The notes below the pieces were generated by a model that was given only the letters and a program-made list of their open reading frames with translations, was not told the DNA's origin and made no database searches. A stretch of DNA of 8,059 nucleotides from an uncultured Eubacteriales bacterium (GTDB taxonomy: Bacteria > Bacillota > Clostridia > Oscillospirales > Acutalibacteraceae): contig CAKTTT010000109.1 of the NCBI GenBank assembly GCA_934615635.1, positions 1 to 8,059 on the forward strand, read 5' to 3'. Positions 1-5,900 of this stretch are shown here, piece by piece; position 1 is the stretch's first letter, and each line of letters opens with the position of its first letter. Both the position numbers and the translations under genes were made by a program.

Positions 1-1109
1 CAGCCCAAGCCCTCTCCCGTCCGGGGATTGTAATACTCAAAGATATCCCGCTTATCCTGGTCGCACCAGCCAAGGATGGTCTGCCGGAAGCTCTCCGCCA
101 GCTCGTCATAGCCATAGTTTTTCAGGCCCTTGGCAGCAAAATAAGCCATGTTCAGCCAGGTGGGGCCACGCCAAAACAGCGTCGGGTCAAAGGCGGGGTC
201 GTTATAGGAAACGGTGGGCATCCCCGGATAGAAGAAGGCCGGATCCGCCGCGATTTCCGCCATCCGTTTCGCCTTATCCCTGTCGGCGCAGCGGGCAAAC
301 AGCGGCGCAAAGGAAGCGGGAGTCAGCACGCCTGTGGATTCCCCCGTATACCGGTCGGTATCCACATAAGCCTGCAGGGTGTTATCCCACAACCGCTCGT
401 TGATCTTTTCTGCCAGAGCCTCCCTCTTGGCTTTCCATCCTTCCGCCTCGCCGTTCTGCAGCTCAGAGGCCATAAACGCCATGGCATCGTAAAAGGTCAC
501 CATATAGCTGTTGAGATCCACCGGCCACAGCTCCTGGATCTTTTTATCCCAGCGGGGGGAATCGTCCATACCGGATTCCCACTTGATATGGGTAAGCCAA
601 TCGTTGTCCACATGGACCGCATCGTAATGGAAGAGTCCCTCGGCCTCTTCAAACCGCTTGGTTCTCCAGAACCTTTCATTCTTGACATAGTAGGGATAGG
701 CTTCCTCCAGGAAACTCCGGTCGGGATGGCGGCGGTAAACCTCCACAAAAGCCCAGGGGAATACCGGCGGCTTGGAGTAGTTGTCCATCCGCTTGCCGTC
801 TTCAAAGATCACATCCGGGAACAGCCCGTCTTCCCCCTGGCAGAGGAAGAAGATCCGGAACTGCTGCTGGGCCAGCGCATAATCCCACCGGGACACCGTC
901 AGCGCGTGAAAGGCGGAATCCCAATTCCATACCCCGCGATAGGGGCCGGGAGAGGGGCGGATGCCCGTGCAGCTTCCCCAAGGAGCATTGGGCATATCGA
1001 TAACATTGTCCTCCAAAACCTGGGAGGCACGCGCAAGAAGCTCCATGTCTCGTTTAGAGCAGGCGCCGCCCGCCTCCAATTCGGCGAGCCACTGGTCTCT
1101 TTTTTCCAT
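1..1109 (-). CDS. GH63 / mannosylglycerate-hydrolase-like glycosidase, 3' end cut by window edge
   Basis: Partial gene: 369 codons are visible and the C-terminus lies beyond the left edge. Visible motifs are YRGVWNWDSAFHA (57-69), GLFPD (95-99), KPPVFPWA (113-120), WESGMDDSPRWD (177-188), WPVDLNSY, FWRGPTWLN, and near the edge FEYYNPRTGEGLG (357-369). This order is typical of the (alpha/alpha)6-barrel of GH63 and the related mannosylglycerate hydrolases and trehalase-like enzymes. By family analogy the general acid is an Asp in the GMDDSP motif (about D182) and the base is the Glu of EYY (about E358). The ATG at 1107-1109 is chosen because AAGGAG sits 9 nt upstream and the protein motifs begin soon after. 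There is no signal peptide, so the enzyme should be cytoplasmic and act on imported oligosaccharides or a compatible-solute glycoside. It has its own strong promoter and lies 132 nt downstream of the beta-helix lipoprotein gene. The family call is firm; the substrate is unknown. Confidence 0.88.
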   Translation of the reverse strand, partial: MEKRDQWLAELEAGGACSKRDMELLARASQVLEDNVIDMPNAPWGSCTGIRPSPGPYRGVWNWDSAFHALTVSRWDYALAQQQFRIFFLCQGEDGLFPDVIFEDGKRMDNYSKPPVFPWAFVEVYRRHPDRSFLEEAYPYYVKNERFWRTKRFEEAEGLFHYDAVHVDNDWLTHIKWESGMDDSPRWDKKIQELWPVDLNSYMVTFYDAMAFMASELQNGEAEGWKAKREALAEKINERLWDNTLQAYVDTDRYTGESTGVLTPASFAPLFARCADRDKAKRMAEIAADPAFFYPGMPTVSYNDPAFDPTLFWRGPTWLNMAYFAAKGLKNYGYDELAESFRQTILGWCDQDKRDIFEYYNPRTGEGLG

Positions 1110-1118
1110 CCGCGATTT

Positions 1119-1124
1119 CTCCTT
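1119..1124 (-). promoter_or_regulatory. Ribosome binding site of the GH63-like gene
   Basis: On the minus strand AAGGAG lies 9 nt before the ATG at 1109. It fixes the start of a reading frame that has no stop inside the window. Confidence 0.85.
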
Positions 1125-1148
1125 TTTCAAGTTATTTACCTATTCATC

Positions 1149-1178
1149 ATTATAATAAGGTTATATTTCCCGTGTCAA
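1149..1178 (-). promoter_or_regulatory. Consensus sigma-A-type promoter of the GH63-like gene
   Basis: On the minus strand TTGACA (1173-1178) and TATAAT (1149-1154) both match the consensus exactly, with an 18-bp spacer. The expected start of transcription is near 1142, which gives a leader of about 33 nt. Immediately upstream (1185-1217) is an almost pure A/T stretch with several A-tracts, resembling an UP element. The gene can therefore be expressed independently of the lipoprotein gene before it. Confidence 0.82.
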
Positions 1179-1184
1179 GAGTAC

Positions 1185-1217
1185 TATTTTTAATATTTTA
1201 TAATTTTTTATTTTTTA
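1185..1217 (-). promoter_or_regulatory. A-tract / UP-element-like region upstream of the -35 box
   Basis: Minus-strand A-runs of 6, 6, 4 and 5 bases follow each other at 7 to 9 bp spacing. They end about 7 bp before the TTGACA box. In sigma-A promoters such sequence at -40 to -60 can bind the RNA polymerase alpha C-terminal domain or bend the DNA. The role here is inferred from position and composition only. Confidence 0.45.
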
Positions 1218-1241
1218 CCCTAATAGCACTTTTCTTCTCTC

Positions 1242-2972
1242 TCATCCCTCGCTGCAATGTTCAAAGCGAACCAGGCCGCCGGCCTCTTCTGCCGGTCCGA
1301 TATCTACGCAGTCCCGCTTGATATGGCAATAGCGAAACAGGATGTTCCGCACACAATACGCTTTGTCACCGGCAGAAGCCCACCGCCGATTGCCACTGTC
1401 GATGTGCAGAAATTTTTGCCCATTCCTATCGAAAGTGAAGTCGCAATGGCTGAAGAGGATATTCCGGGCAATGGGACCCTCCAGGGGCGGCTCTGCGTTC
1501 AACCACATTCTCGTCACATGCAATCGGCTATCTGTGACGTACAATGGAGAGCGGAAACGGAAAGTCCCTTGAAAATCGCCGCCTTGAATACGGGAATCCG
1601 GCGCGGCAAGGGAATCAACGATCGCCTTACAGCCCGCCCCGGCCCGTATACCTTCCAACTCCTCCTTCAATGTGACGGCGATAGCGTTTCCGCTAACCTC
1701 CACGCTTTCTAAGATGGTGGTACCGATCCATTTTCCTGTGTCAGTGTCGAAAAAGGAGATAGTGTCCCCTGGCTGGGCATAGGCATATGGGGTCCCTCTC
1801 TCTGGCCAATAAAGAAGGATTTGCCGCGCCTCCCTCCTTTCCACTTGAAGCATGGAGGCGCTAATATTGAATAAATCGTCATATAGATAGCGGGCACTGC
1901 AGTTTTCCCATATCAGCCGCCCGCGATTTTCCTTGCAATGAAAGCCATCTCGCCATCCCACGAAGCGAATCCCCTCCTCCTGAGGTGAAGGAAGGATATC
2001 CACATTGGAAAAACGGAAAATCCCCTCGTTTCCACAGAGAAAAAACATAAACTTCGCTGCGCTCCACACTTGACAGTTCCTCATGGTAAAATCCCGGTTA
2101 TCCAGTACGGTGAAGGCCTGCTCAATCACCTGGCCTATATGCGGCATGGGAATGATGAAGCGATCCCCCTCAAGAAGCATCCTCATACGTTCTTCTCGGC
2201 CGGTAAACACATCGTTGCAGGCAACCTTATACAAATGCTCCTTGGCATTCAATACACGATAGGCATCGATTCCTATGTGATAGCGTCCCTCTTCCCTGTC
2301 CACCACGCCGAAATAGTCACCAACCGGCTGCCGGTACTCCTCTGTGATGTGGAGAGAGCGGTCGGTACGGATAACCATTTCACCGCTTTCCAGATCCGCC
2401 TCCACCACCTCCGCCAGCGCATAGGGCTTGGTTGCATAGTCAAATCGGAAACCGTCAAGCACCACATTTTGATTGGCGTGAAGCAGGCAAAGTCCCATGA
2501 TGGATTTTGCCAGGATGGTGGTGTTCTCCCCTTTGACTGTCACATTCCGCAATCCCACCAAGGAAAGGGCATAGCTCCCCTCTCCGAAATAATAAACCTT
2601 GTTCGGCTCAAAGTACAGAATGCTACCATCTCCCGCCGTCCGCAACGCCTCAATCGCCGCCGTGACCGCCATCGAATCATCCGTTACTCCGTCTCCTATG
2701 GCGCCGAAATCCTTTACATAGAGATTCTGAGAATGCTCCGTACGCATCGATTCCGGGGCCGCCCCTCCCTCCGCTGTTTTGCTTAATCCCAGCTCCGCCA
2801 GCACGAGGTCGTCAGACGCCGTATCCGTCTCTCCCGACAGGCTGCAGGAGGAAGAAATCAGGTCCGATGAGGTTTCCGGGATGGGGGATGATCCGCTCTC
2901 CTTCTCCGATGCACATCCGGCGAACAGCGTGACGAGGAGAGCAAAAAGCAAAAGAAGTATTTTCGTTTTCAC
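1242..2972 (-). CDS. Secreted lipoprotein with right-handed beta-helix (pectate-lyase/GH110-like) domain
   Basis: A 576-residue protein. It starts with a short basic n-region (MKTK), a hydrophobic core to about residue 17, and the lipobox LFAGC with Cys20 as the likely lipidated residue. A Ser/Thr/Glu-rich linker of low complexity follows (about 21-80). The catalytic-type domain begins with YVKDFGAIGDGVTDDS (85-100), the usual entry motif of pectate-lyase-3-type beta-helices. Turn repeats such as NVTVKG, VVLDGFRFD, NILFSHCDF and NILFRYCHI follow along the chain. WRDGFHCKENRGRLIWENC (340-358) and LYDDLFNIS (363-371) resemble the acidic active-site turns of GH110-type alpha-galactosidases and other inverting beta-helix hydrolases; D365/D366 are candidate catalytic residues (inference). 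It is likely anchored outside the membrane and acts on a polysaccharide or glycan. The start is GTG, with AGAGGG 8 nt upstream. It is somewhat more AT-rich than the housekeeping genes. The fold call is good; the activity is unassigned. Confidence 0.8.
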   Translation of the reverse strand: MKTKILLLLFALLVTLFAGCASEKESGSSPIPETSSDLISSSCSLSGETDTASDDLVLAELGLSKTAEGGAAPESMRTEHSQNLYVKDFGAIGDGVTDDSMAVTAAIEALRTAGDGSILYFEPNKVYYFGEGSYALSLVGLRNVTVKGENTTILAKSIMGLCLLHANQNVVLDGFRFDYATKPYALAEVVEADLESGEMVIRTDRSLHITEEYRQPVGDYFGVVDREEGRYHIGIDAYRVLNAKEHLYKVACNDVFTGREERMRMLLEGDRFIIPMPHIGQVIEQAFTVLDNRDFTMRNCQVWSAAKFMFFLCGNEGIFRFSNVDILPSPQEEGIRFVGWRDGFHCKENRGRLIWENCSARYLYDDLFNISASMLQVERREARQILLYWPERGTPYAYAQPGDTISFFDTDTGKWIGTTILESVEVSGNAIAVTLKEELEGIRAGAGCKAIVDSLAAPDSRIQGGDFQGTFRFRSPLYVTDSRLHVTRMWLNAEPPLEGPIARNILFSHCDFTFDRNGQKFLHIDSGNRRWASAGDKAYCVRNILFRYCHIKRDCVDIGPAEEAGGLVRFEHCSEG

Positions 2973-3008
2973 TTACGATTCCCTCTTTCTAAAGGATTTT
3001 TCTTTCAT
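2973..3008 (-). other. Possible 11-codon leader peptide abutting the lipoprotein start
   Basis: On the minus strand an ATG (3006-3008) with TAAGGA-like sequence 7 nt upstream opens a frame encoding MKEKSFRKRES. It ends in TAA exactly against the GTG of the lipoprotein gene and in the same frame. It could be a translated, coupled leader, the fossil of a longer basic n-region cut off by a stop codon, or chance. No family is recognised. Confidence 0.25.
2981..2986 (-). promoter_or_regulatory. Ribosome binding site deciding the GTG start of the lipoprotein gene
   Basis: AGAGGG on the minus strand lies 8 nt before the GTG at 2970-2972. An in-frame TAA directly precedes the GTG, so the protein cannot begin further upstream. 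The signal peptide starts right at this codon. Confidence 0.65.
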
Positions 3009-3047
3009 CTATTTATCCTTACCAATCAGCCGGTACCACGGATCCAT
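3009..3047 (-). other. Possible 12-residue reading frame in the lipoprotein leader
   Basis: An ATG at 3045-3047 opens MDPWYRLIGKDK, ending in TAG, which directly abuts the ATG of the next small frame. The same frame is open upstream to a TAA at 3120-3122 without another ATG or GTG start. There is no good Shine-Dalgarno site before it. It may be chance, the remnant of the C-terminus of a lost gene, or a leader peptide. Confidence 0.2.
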
Positions 3048-3154
3048 CCAGCTCTGCTGTTCGTTAAAAAGAGCTAAAAAGTCTCTGCAAGAACAATCTT
3101 GAAAAAATATTTTAGTTTCTTAAATTGCAAAATCACCCTCTATAAATCCCCTTA

Positions 3155-3183
3155 ATTATAATTCGGGTTAGTAAATACTTCAA
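3155..3183 (-). promoter_or_regulatory. Probable sigma-A-type promoter of the lipoprotein gene
   Basis: On the minus strand TTGAAG (3178-3183, 4 of 6 consensus bases, TTGA intact) is followed after exactly 17 bp by a perfect TATAAT (3155-3160). Initiation is expected near 3148, some 175 nt before the GTG. The site lies just past the ftsH terminator, as expected for a new transcription unit. Confidence 0.65.
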
Positions 3184-3194
3184 GCAATAATCTG

Positions 3195-3204
3195 CTGCAT
3201 GCAG
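3195..3204. repeat. 10-bp perfect palindrome upstream of the promoter
   Basis: CTGCATGCAG is its own reverse complement and lies 11 bp upstream of the -35 box of the lipoprotein promoter. It may be half of a regulator site or chance; no second copy was seen in the window. Confidence 0.25.
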
Positions 3205-3237
3205 GGAAAGTGTAAATCATCTTGCATAAAGCAGAGC

Positions 3238-3275
3238 AAAAAAGGGAGACAACTTCCTTACGAAGTGTCTCCCTT
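3238..3275 (-). terminator. Rho-independent terminator of the dnaB-tilS-hpt-ftsH unit
   Basis: On the minus strand AAGGGAGAC pairs with GTCTCCCTT (9 bp) and inside it ACTTC pairs with GAAGT (5 bp), separated by a single bulged base, around a 5-nt loop. The stem runs directly into a T-run (six T in all, 3238-3243, two of them in the stem). It begins 33 nt after the ftsH stop codon. There is no matching T-run on the other side, so it works for the minus strand. Confidence 0.92.
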
Positions 3276-3308
3276 AAGGTACCCCTTTTGCCCTGTTTAT
3301 TTTACCCT

Positions 3309-5279
3309 TCAGTGCGGAAGTGCTTCCCCACCGGCTGTATCCGCCGGTACGGAATCCTCCTCCGGCTTGACCTCACGGCCCTCCATAATGGCAAGGAACT
3401 GAGCTCCGTCCAGCTTCTCGTTATGGAAGAGATACTGAGCCACCGCGTGCAGCTTGTCGATATGCTCGGTGAGCTTGCGCTCGGTTTCTTTATAGCAGCT
3501 ATTGATGATGTTGTCGATTTCCTCATCGATCTTGGCGGCGATCTCCTCGGAATAGTTGCGCTGATGACCAAAGTCGCGTCCCAGAAACACCTCGTTGGAA
3601 TCGGAAGCGCCGAAAACGATCGGTCCCAGCCGCTCGCTCATACCGTATTTGGTAACCATGGAGCGCGCCGTATCGGTAGCCCGTTCAATATCATTGGAAG
3701 CGCCGGTGGAGATATCATCCAGCACCAACGCCTCGGCCACCCGGCCGCCCAGCAGCACCTCAATATCCTCCAGCATCTCCTTCTTCGCCCTATAGGAGCG
3801 GTCGGTTTGGGGCAGGCTCATGGTATAGCCGCCCGCCATACCGCGGGGAATGACGGAAATCTGATGAACCGGATCCTGGGTCGGGCAGTAATAGGTCACC
3901 ACCGCATGGCCCGCCTCATGGTAGGAGGTGAGTCGCTTTTCCTTGTCCGTGATAACATGGCTGCGCTTTTCGGTCCCCATCACCACCTTGATGGTGGCCT
4001 CCTCGATCTCCGGCATGGTGATGGAATGCAGATTCTTCCTCGCGGCCAGCAGCGCCGCCTCGTTAAGCAGGTTCTCCAGATCCGCGCCGGTAAAGCCGGC
4101 GGTGGACTTGGCAATGGTGGCCAGCTCCACATCCGGCGCCAGCGGCTTGCCGCGGGCGTGAACCTTCAGAATCTCCTCCCGGCCCTTGATGTCGGGGTAA
4201 TTCACCACAATCTGGCGGTCGAAACGGCCGGGGCGCATAAGCGCCGGATCCAGGATATCCGGCCGGTTGGTGGCGGCGATCATGATGACGCCCTCATTGG
4301 CGCCGAAGCCGTCCATCTCCACCAGCAGCTGATTCAAGGTCTGCTCCCGCTCATCGTGTCCGCCGCCCAGGCCCGCGCCTCTTTGGCGGCCCACTGCGTC
4401 GATCTCATCGATGAAGATGATGCAGGGGGAATTCTTCTTCGCCTGATCGAACAAGTCACGGACGCGGGAAGCGCCCACACCCACATACATCTCCACAAAA
4501 TCCGAGCCGGAGATGGAGAAGAAGGGGACGCCCGCTTCTCCGGCCACCGCCCGGGCCAGCAGGGTTTTACCGGTTCCGGGAGGGCCCACCAGCAGCACGC
4601 CCTTGGGCACCCGGGCGCCCAGTTCCTTGAACTTGCGGGGAGATTTCAGGAAGTCCACGATCTCCCGCAGCTCCTCCTTCTCCTCGTCGGCTCCCGCCAC
4701 GTCGGCAAAGGTGGTTTTTCGCTTCTCATCGGCCGGCTGCTTGATCCGCGCCTTGCCGAAGCCCATCGCCTTACCGCCGCCGTCTATCGATGACAAGGAG
4801 CGGCGCATCATCACCCACATGGCGATGAAGAACACCACAATCAGCAGCGTCGGGATCAGGTTGACGATCCAGGGCAACTGGCTGACCTTCTCCATATCGT
4901 AGGTGACGTTGTTGTCGGGATTGTCGTCCCGGTTCTGGGGGCTGACGATTTCCTCCAGCACATCCACCAGGAACAGGTTCACATCCGGAACGGTGTATTT
5001 AAGGACGTCCTTCTCATCGATCTTCTCATCGCGGTTGGTGTCCTCCTTGCGGAATTCTGGCCGCAGGCGCACCGTCAGCGCCCCGCTGCCCAGATCCAGC
5101 TCGAAGTGCTCCACCTCTCCCCGTTCGAAATATCCCACGAAATCGGAATATTTCACGTCCCCGGCAGAGGTCCTGTTATCGAAAAGCAGCCACATCAACA
5201 GGCAGATCACCAGAGGGATGCCGAGAAACAAACCGACATTCCGTATGATTTTGCCATAATCGTTGTTGTTAGATTCCAC
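3309..5279 (-). CDS. ftsH: ATP-dependent zinc metalloprotease FtsH
   Basis: A 656-residue membrane-anchored AAA+ protease that degrades misfolded and regulatory membrane and cytosolic proteins as a hexamer. Order of parts: transmembrane helix 1 (about 11-33), extracytoplasmic domain (about 34-136), transmembrane helix 2 (about 137-157), AAA+ module with Walker A GPPGTGKT (232-239), pore motif FVEMYVGVG (261-269), Walker B IIFIDEID (287-294), second region of homology with the Arg pair in MRPGRFDR (348-355), then the M41 peptidase with HEAGH (454-458) and the likely third zinc ligand Asp in STGASNDI (about D530). The tail after about 635 is acidic and disordered-looking. The start is GTG at 5277-5279, with GAAGGAG 9 nt upstream and the first membrane helix close behind. 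It lies 54 nt after hpt and is followed by a strong terminator. Oddity: the extracytoplasmic domain carries an acidic EF-hand-like segment (80-91). All key catalytic residues are intact. Confidence 0.98.
   Translation of the reverse strand: MESNNNDYGKIIRNVGLFLGIPLVICLLMWLLFDNRTSAGDVKYSDFVGYFERGEVEHFELDLGSGALTVRLRPEFRKEDTNRDEKIDEKDVLKYTVPDVNLFLVDVLEEIVSPQNRDDNPDNNVTYDMEKVSQLPWIVNLIPTLLIVVFFIAMWVMMRRSLSSIDGGGKAMGFGKARIKQPADEKRKTTFADVAGADEEKEELREIVDFLKSPRKFKELGARVPKGVLLVGPPGTGKTLLARAVAGEAGVPFFSISGSDFVEMYVGVGASRVRDLFDQAKKNSPCIIFIDEIDAVGRQRGAGLGGGHDEREQTLNQLLVEMDGFGANEGVIMIAATNRPDILDPALMRPGRFDRQIVVNYPDIKGREEILKVHARGKPLAPDVELATIAKSTAGFTGADLENLLNEAALLAARKNLHSITMPEIEEATIKVVMGTEKRSHVITDKEKRLTSYHEAGHAVVTYYCPTQDPVHQISVIPRGMAGGYTMSLPQTDRSYRAKKEMLEDIEVLLGGRVAEALVLDDISTGASNDIERATDTARSMVTKYGMSERLGPIVFGASDSNEVFLGRDFGHQRNYSEEIAAKIDEEIDNIINSCYKETERKLTEHIDKLHAVAQYLFHNEKLDGAQFLAIMEGREVKPEEDSVPADTAGGEALPH
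5007..5042 (-). other. EF-hand-like acidic loop encoded within ftsH
   Basis: Residues 80-91 of FtsH read DTNRDEKIDEKD. This places Asp/Asn/Asp at positions 1, 3 and 5, Ile at 8, Asp at 9 and Asp at 12, the liganding pattern of a calcium-binding EF-hand or dockerin loop. Glu replaces the usual Gly at position 6. It lies in the extracytoplasmic domain, where calcium would be available. Calcium binding is inference from the pattern. Confidence 0.4.
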
Positions 5280-5288
5280 GAATGTTCA

Positions 5289-5295
5289 CTCCTTC
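5289..5295 (-). promoter_or_regulatory. Ribosome binding site deciding the GTG start of ftsH
   Basis: GAAGGAG on the minus strand lies 9 nt before the GTG at 5279, in the short spacer after hpt. It supports GTG as the start. Confidence 0.85.
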
Positions 5296-5333
5296 TATCC
5301 GCCTTGAGCAGAAACCAACACGGCAAGGCAAGA

Positions 5334-5900
5334 TCATACGGTATAAATTTCCGGCTTAAGTACGCCGATATACGGCAGGTTGCGGTATTTCTCAGCGTAA
5401 TCCAATCCATAGCCAACAATAAACTTATCCGGCACGACGGCGCCGACATAGTCAGGAAAGATGTCCACCTTCCGCCTTTCCGGTTTATCCAGCAGCGTGC
5501 AGAGCCGAATGCTGTTCGGCTTGCGGGCGCTGAGGTTCTTCAGCAAAAAGGAGAGGGTCATCCCGGAATCCAGGATATCCTCCACCACCAAAAGATCCTT
5601 ACCCTCCATAGAGGAATCCAGATCCTTGAGGATCCGCACCGCGCCGGAGGTGCTGGTCCCACTGCCATAGCTGGACACCGACAAAAAATCGATGGAACAA
5701 GGGATATCGACAGCGCGCATGAGATCCGCCATGAAGATCAGAGAGCCCTTGAGAACGCTCACCATAAAGAGATTCTTGTCCTTATAGTCTTCACTTATTC
5801 GCCGCCCGATATTTTTGACAATTTCGGCCAACTGCTCCTCGGTGTATAGGATTTCCGCAATATCCGCCCGCATACTCATTCCCTGTTTACATCCCTTCAT
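5334..5900 (-). CDS. hpt: Hypoxanthine phosphoribosyltransferase (purine salvage)
   Basis: A 188-residue cytosolic enzyme that joins hypoxanthine or guanine to PRPP, giving IMP or GMP. Diagnostic parts are VSVLKGSLIFMADL (47-60) for pyrophosphate binding, the flexible loop SSYGSGTSTSG (76-86), the PRPP motif LLVVEDILDSGMT (103-115) with E107/D108 and likely catalytic base D111, and the purine-side C-terminal stretch PDKFIVGYGLDYAEKYRN (157-174). The length is normal for bacterial HPRT. The longest start (ATG at 5898-5900) overlaps tilS by 14 nt but has only a weak AAGGGA site. An internal ATG at residue 8 (5877-5879), giving MSMRADIAEIL, fits the usual N-terminus of the family equally well and may be the true start. 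The tilS-hpt-ftsH order is a conserved Firmicutes arrangement, and the overlap points to translational coupling. Confidence 0.96.
   Translation of the reverse strand: MKGCKQGMSMRADIAEILYTEEQLAEIVKNIGRRISEDYKDKNLFMVSVLKGSLIFMADLMRAVDIPCSIDFLSVSSYGSGTSTSGAVRILKDLDSSMEGKDLLVVEDILDSGMTLSFLLKNLSARKPNSIRLCTLLDKPERRKVDIFPDYVGAVVPDKFIVGYGLDYAEKYRNLPYIGVLKPEIYTV

Larger units (their letters stand above)
2973..3308. other. Intergenic gap between ftsH and the lipoprotein gene
   Basis: A 336-nt AT-rich stretch with no convincing gene of normal size. From right to left it holds the ftsH terminator (3238-3275), a 10-bp palindrome (CTGCATGCAG, 3195-3204), a sigma-A-type promoter (3155-3183), an inverted repeat CAAGA-ACAA-TCTTG (3088-3101), and a leader of about 170 nt with two tiny reading frames before the GTG start of the lipoprotein gene. 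Confidence 0.7.

Noticed and set aside
588..1193. 201-codon plus-strand frame
   Set aside because: It lies opposite the GH63-like gene, whose conserved motifs fix the minus strand as coding, and its end is low-complexity translation of the AT-rich promoter region.
1181..1229. Imperfect inverted repeat after the lipoprotein stop codon as a possible terminator
   Set aside because: The 8-bp arms contain one G-U pair, enclose a loop of over 30 nt, and are not followed by a U-run on the minus strand. Read-through from the lipoprotein gene into the GH63-like gene remains possible.
2070..2786. 238-codon plus-strand frame
   Set aside because: It is antisense to the beta-helix lipoprotein, which has a signal peptide, a ribosome binding site and beta-helix motifs. 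The plus frame has none of these.
3222..4793. 523-codon open frame on the plus strand
   Set aside because: It is antisense to the intact, fully conserved ftsH gene. The translation is rich in His, Gly, Leu and Arg with no recognisable motif, as expected for a reverse-strand shadow in GC-rich coding DNA, and its first part runs through the ftsH terminator.
5301..5329. GCCTTG/CAAGGC inverted repeat in the hpt-ftsH spacer
   Set aside because: A 6-bp stem with a 17-nt loop and no following U-run. It is unlikely to be a terminator, and ftsH is more likely co-transcribed with hpt.
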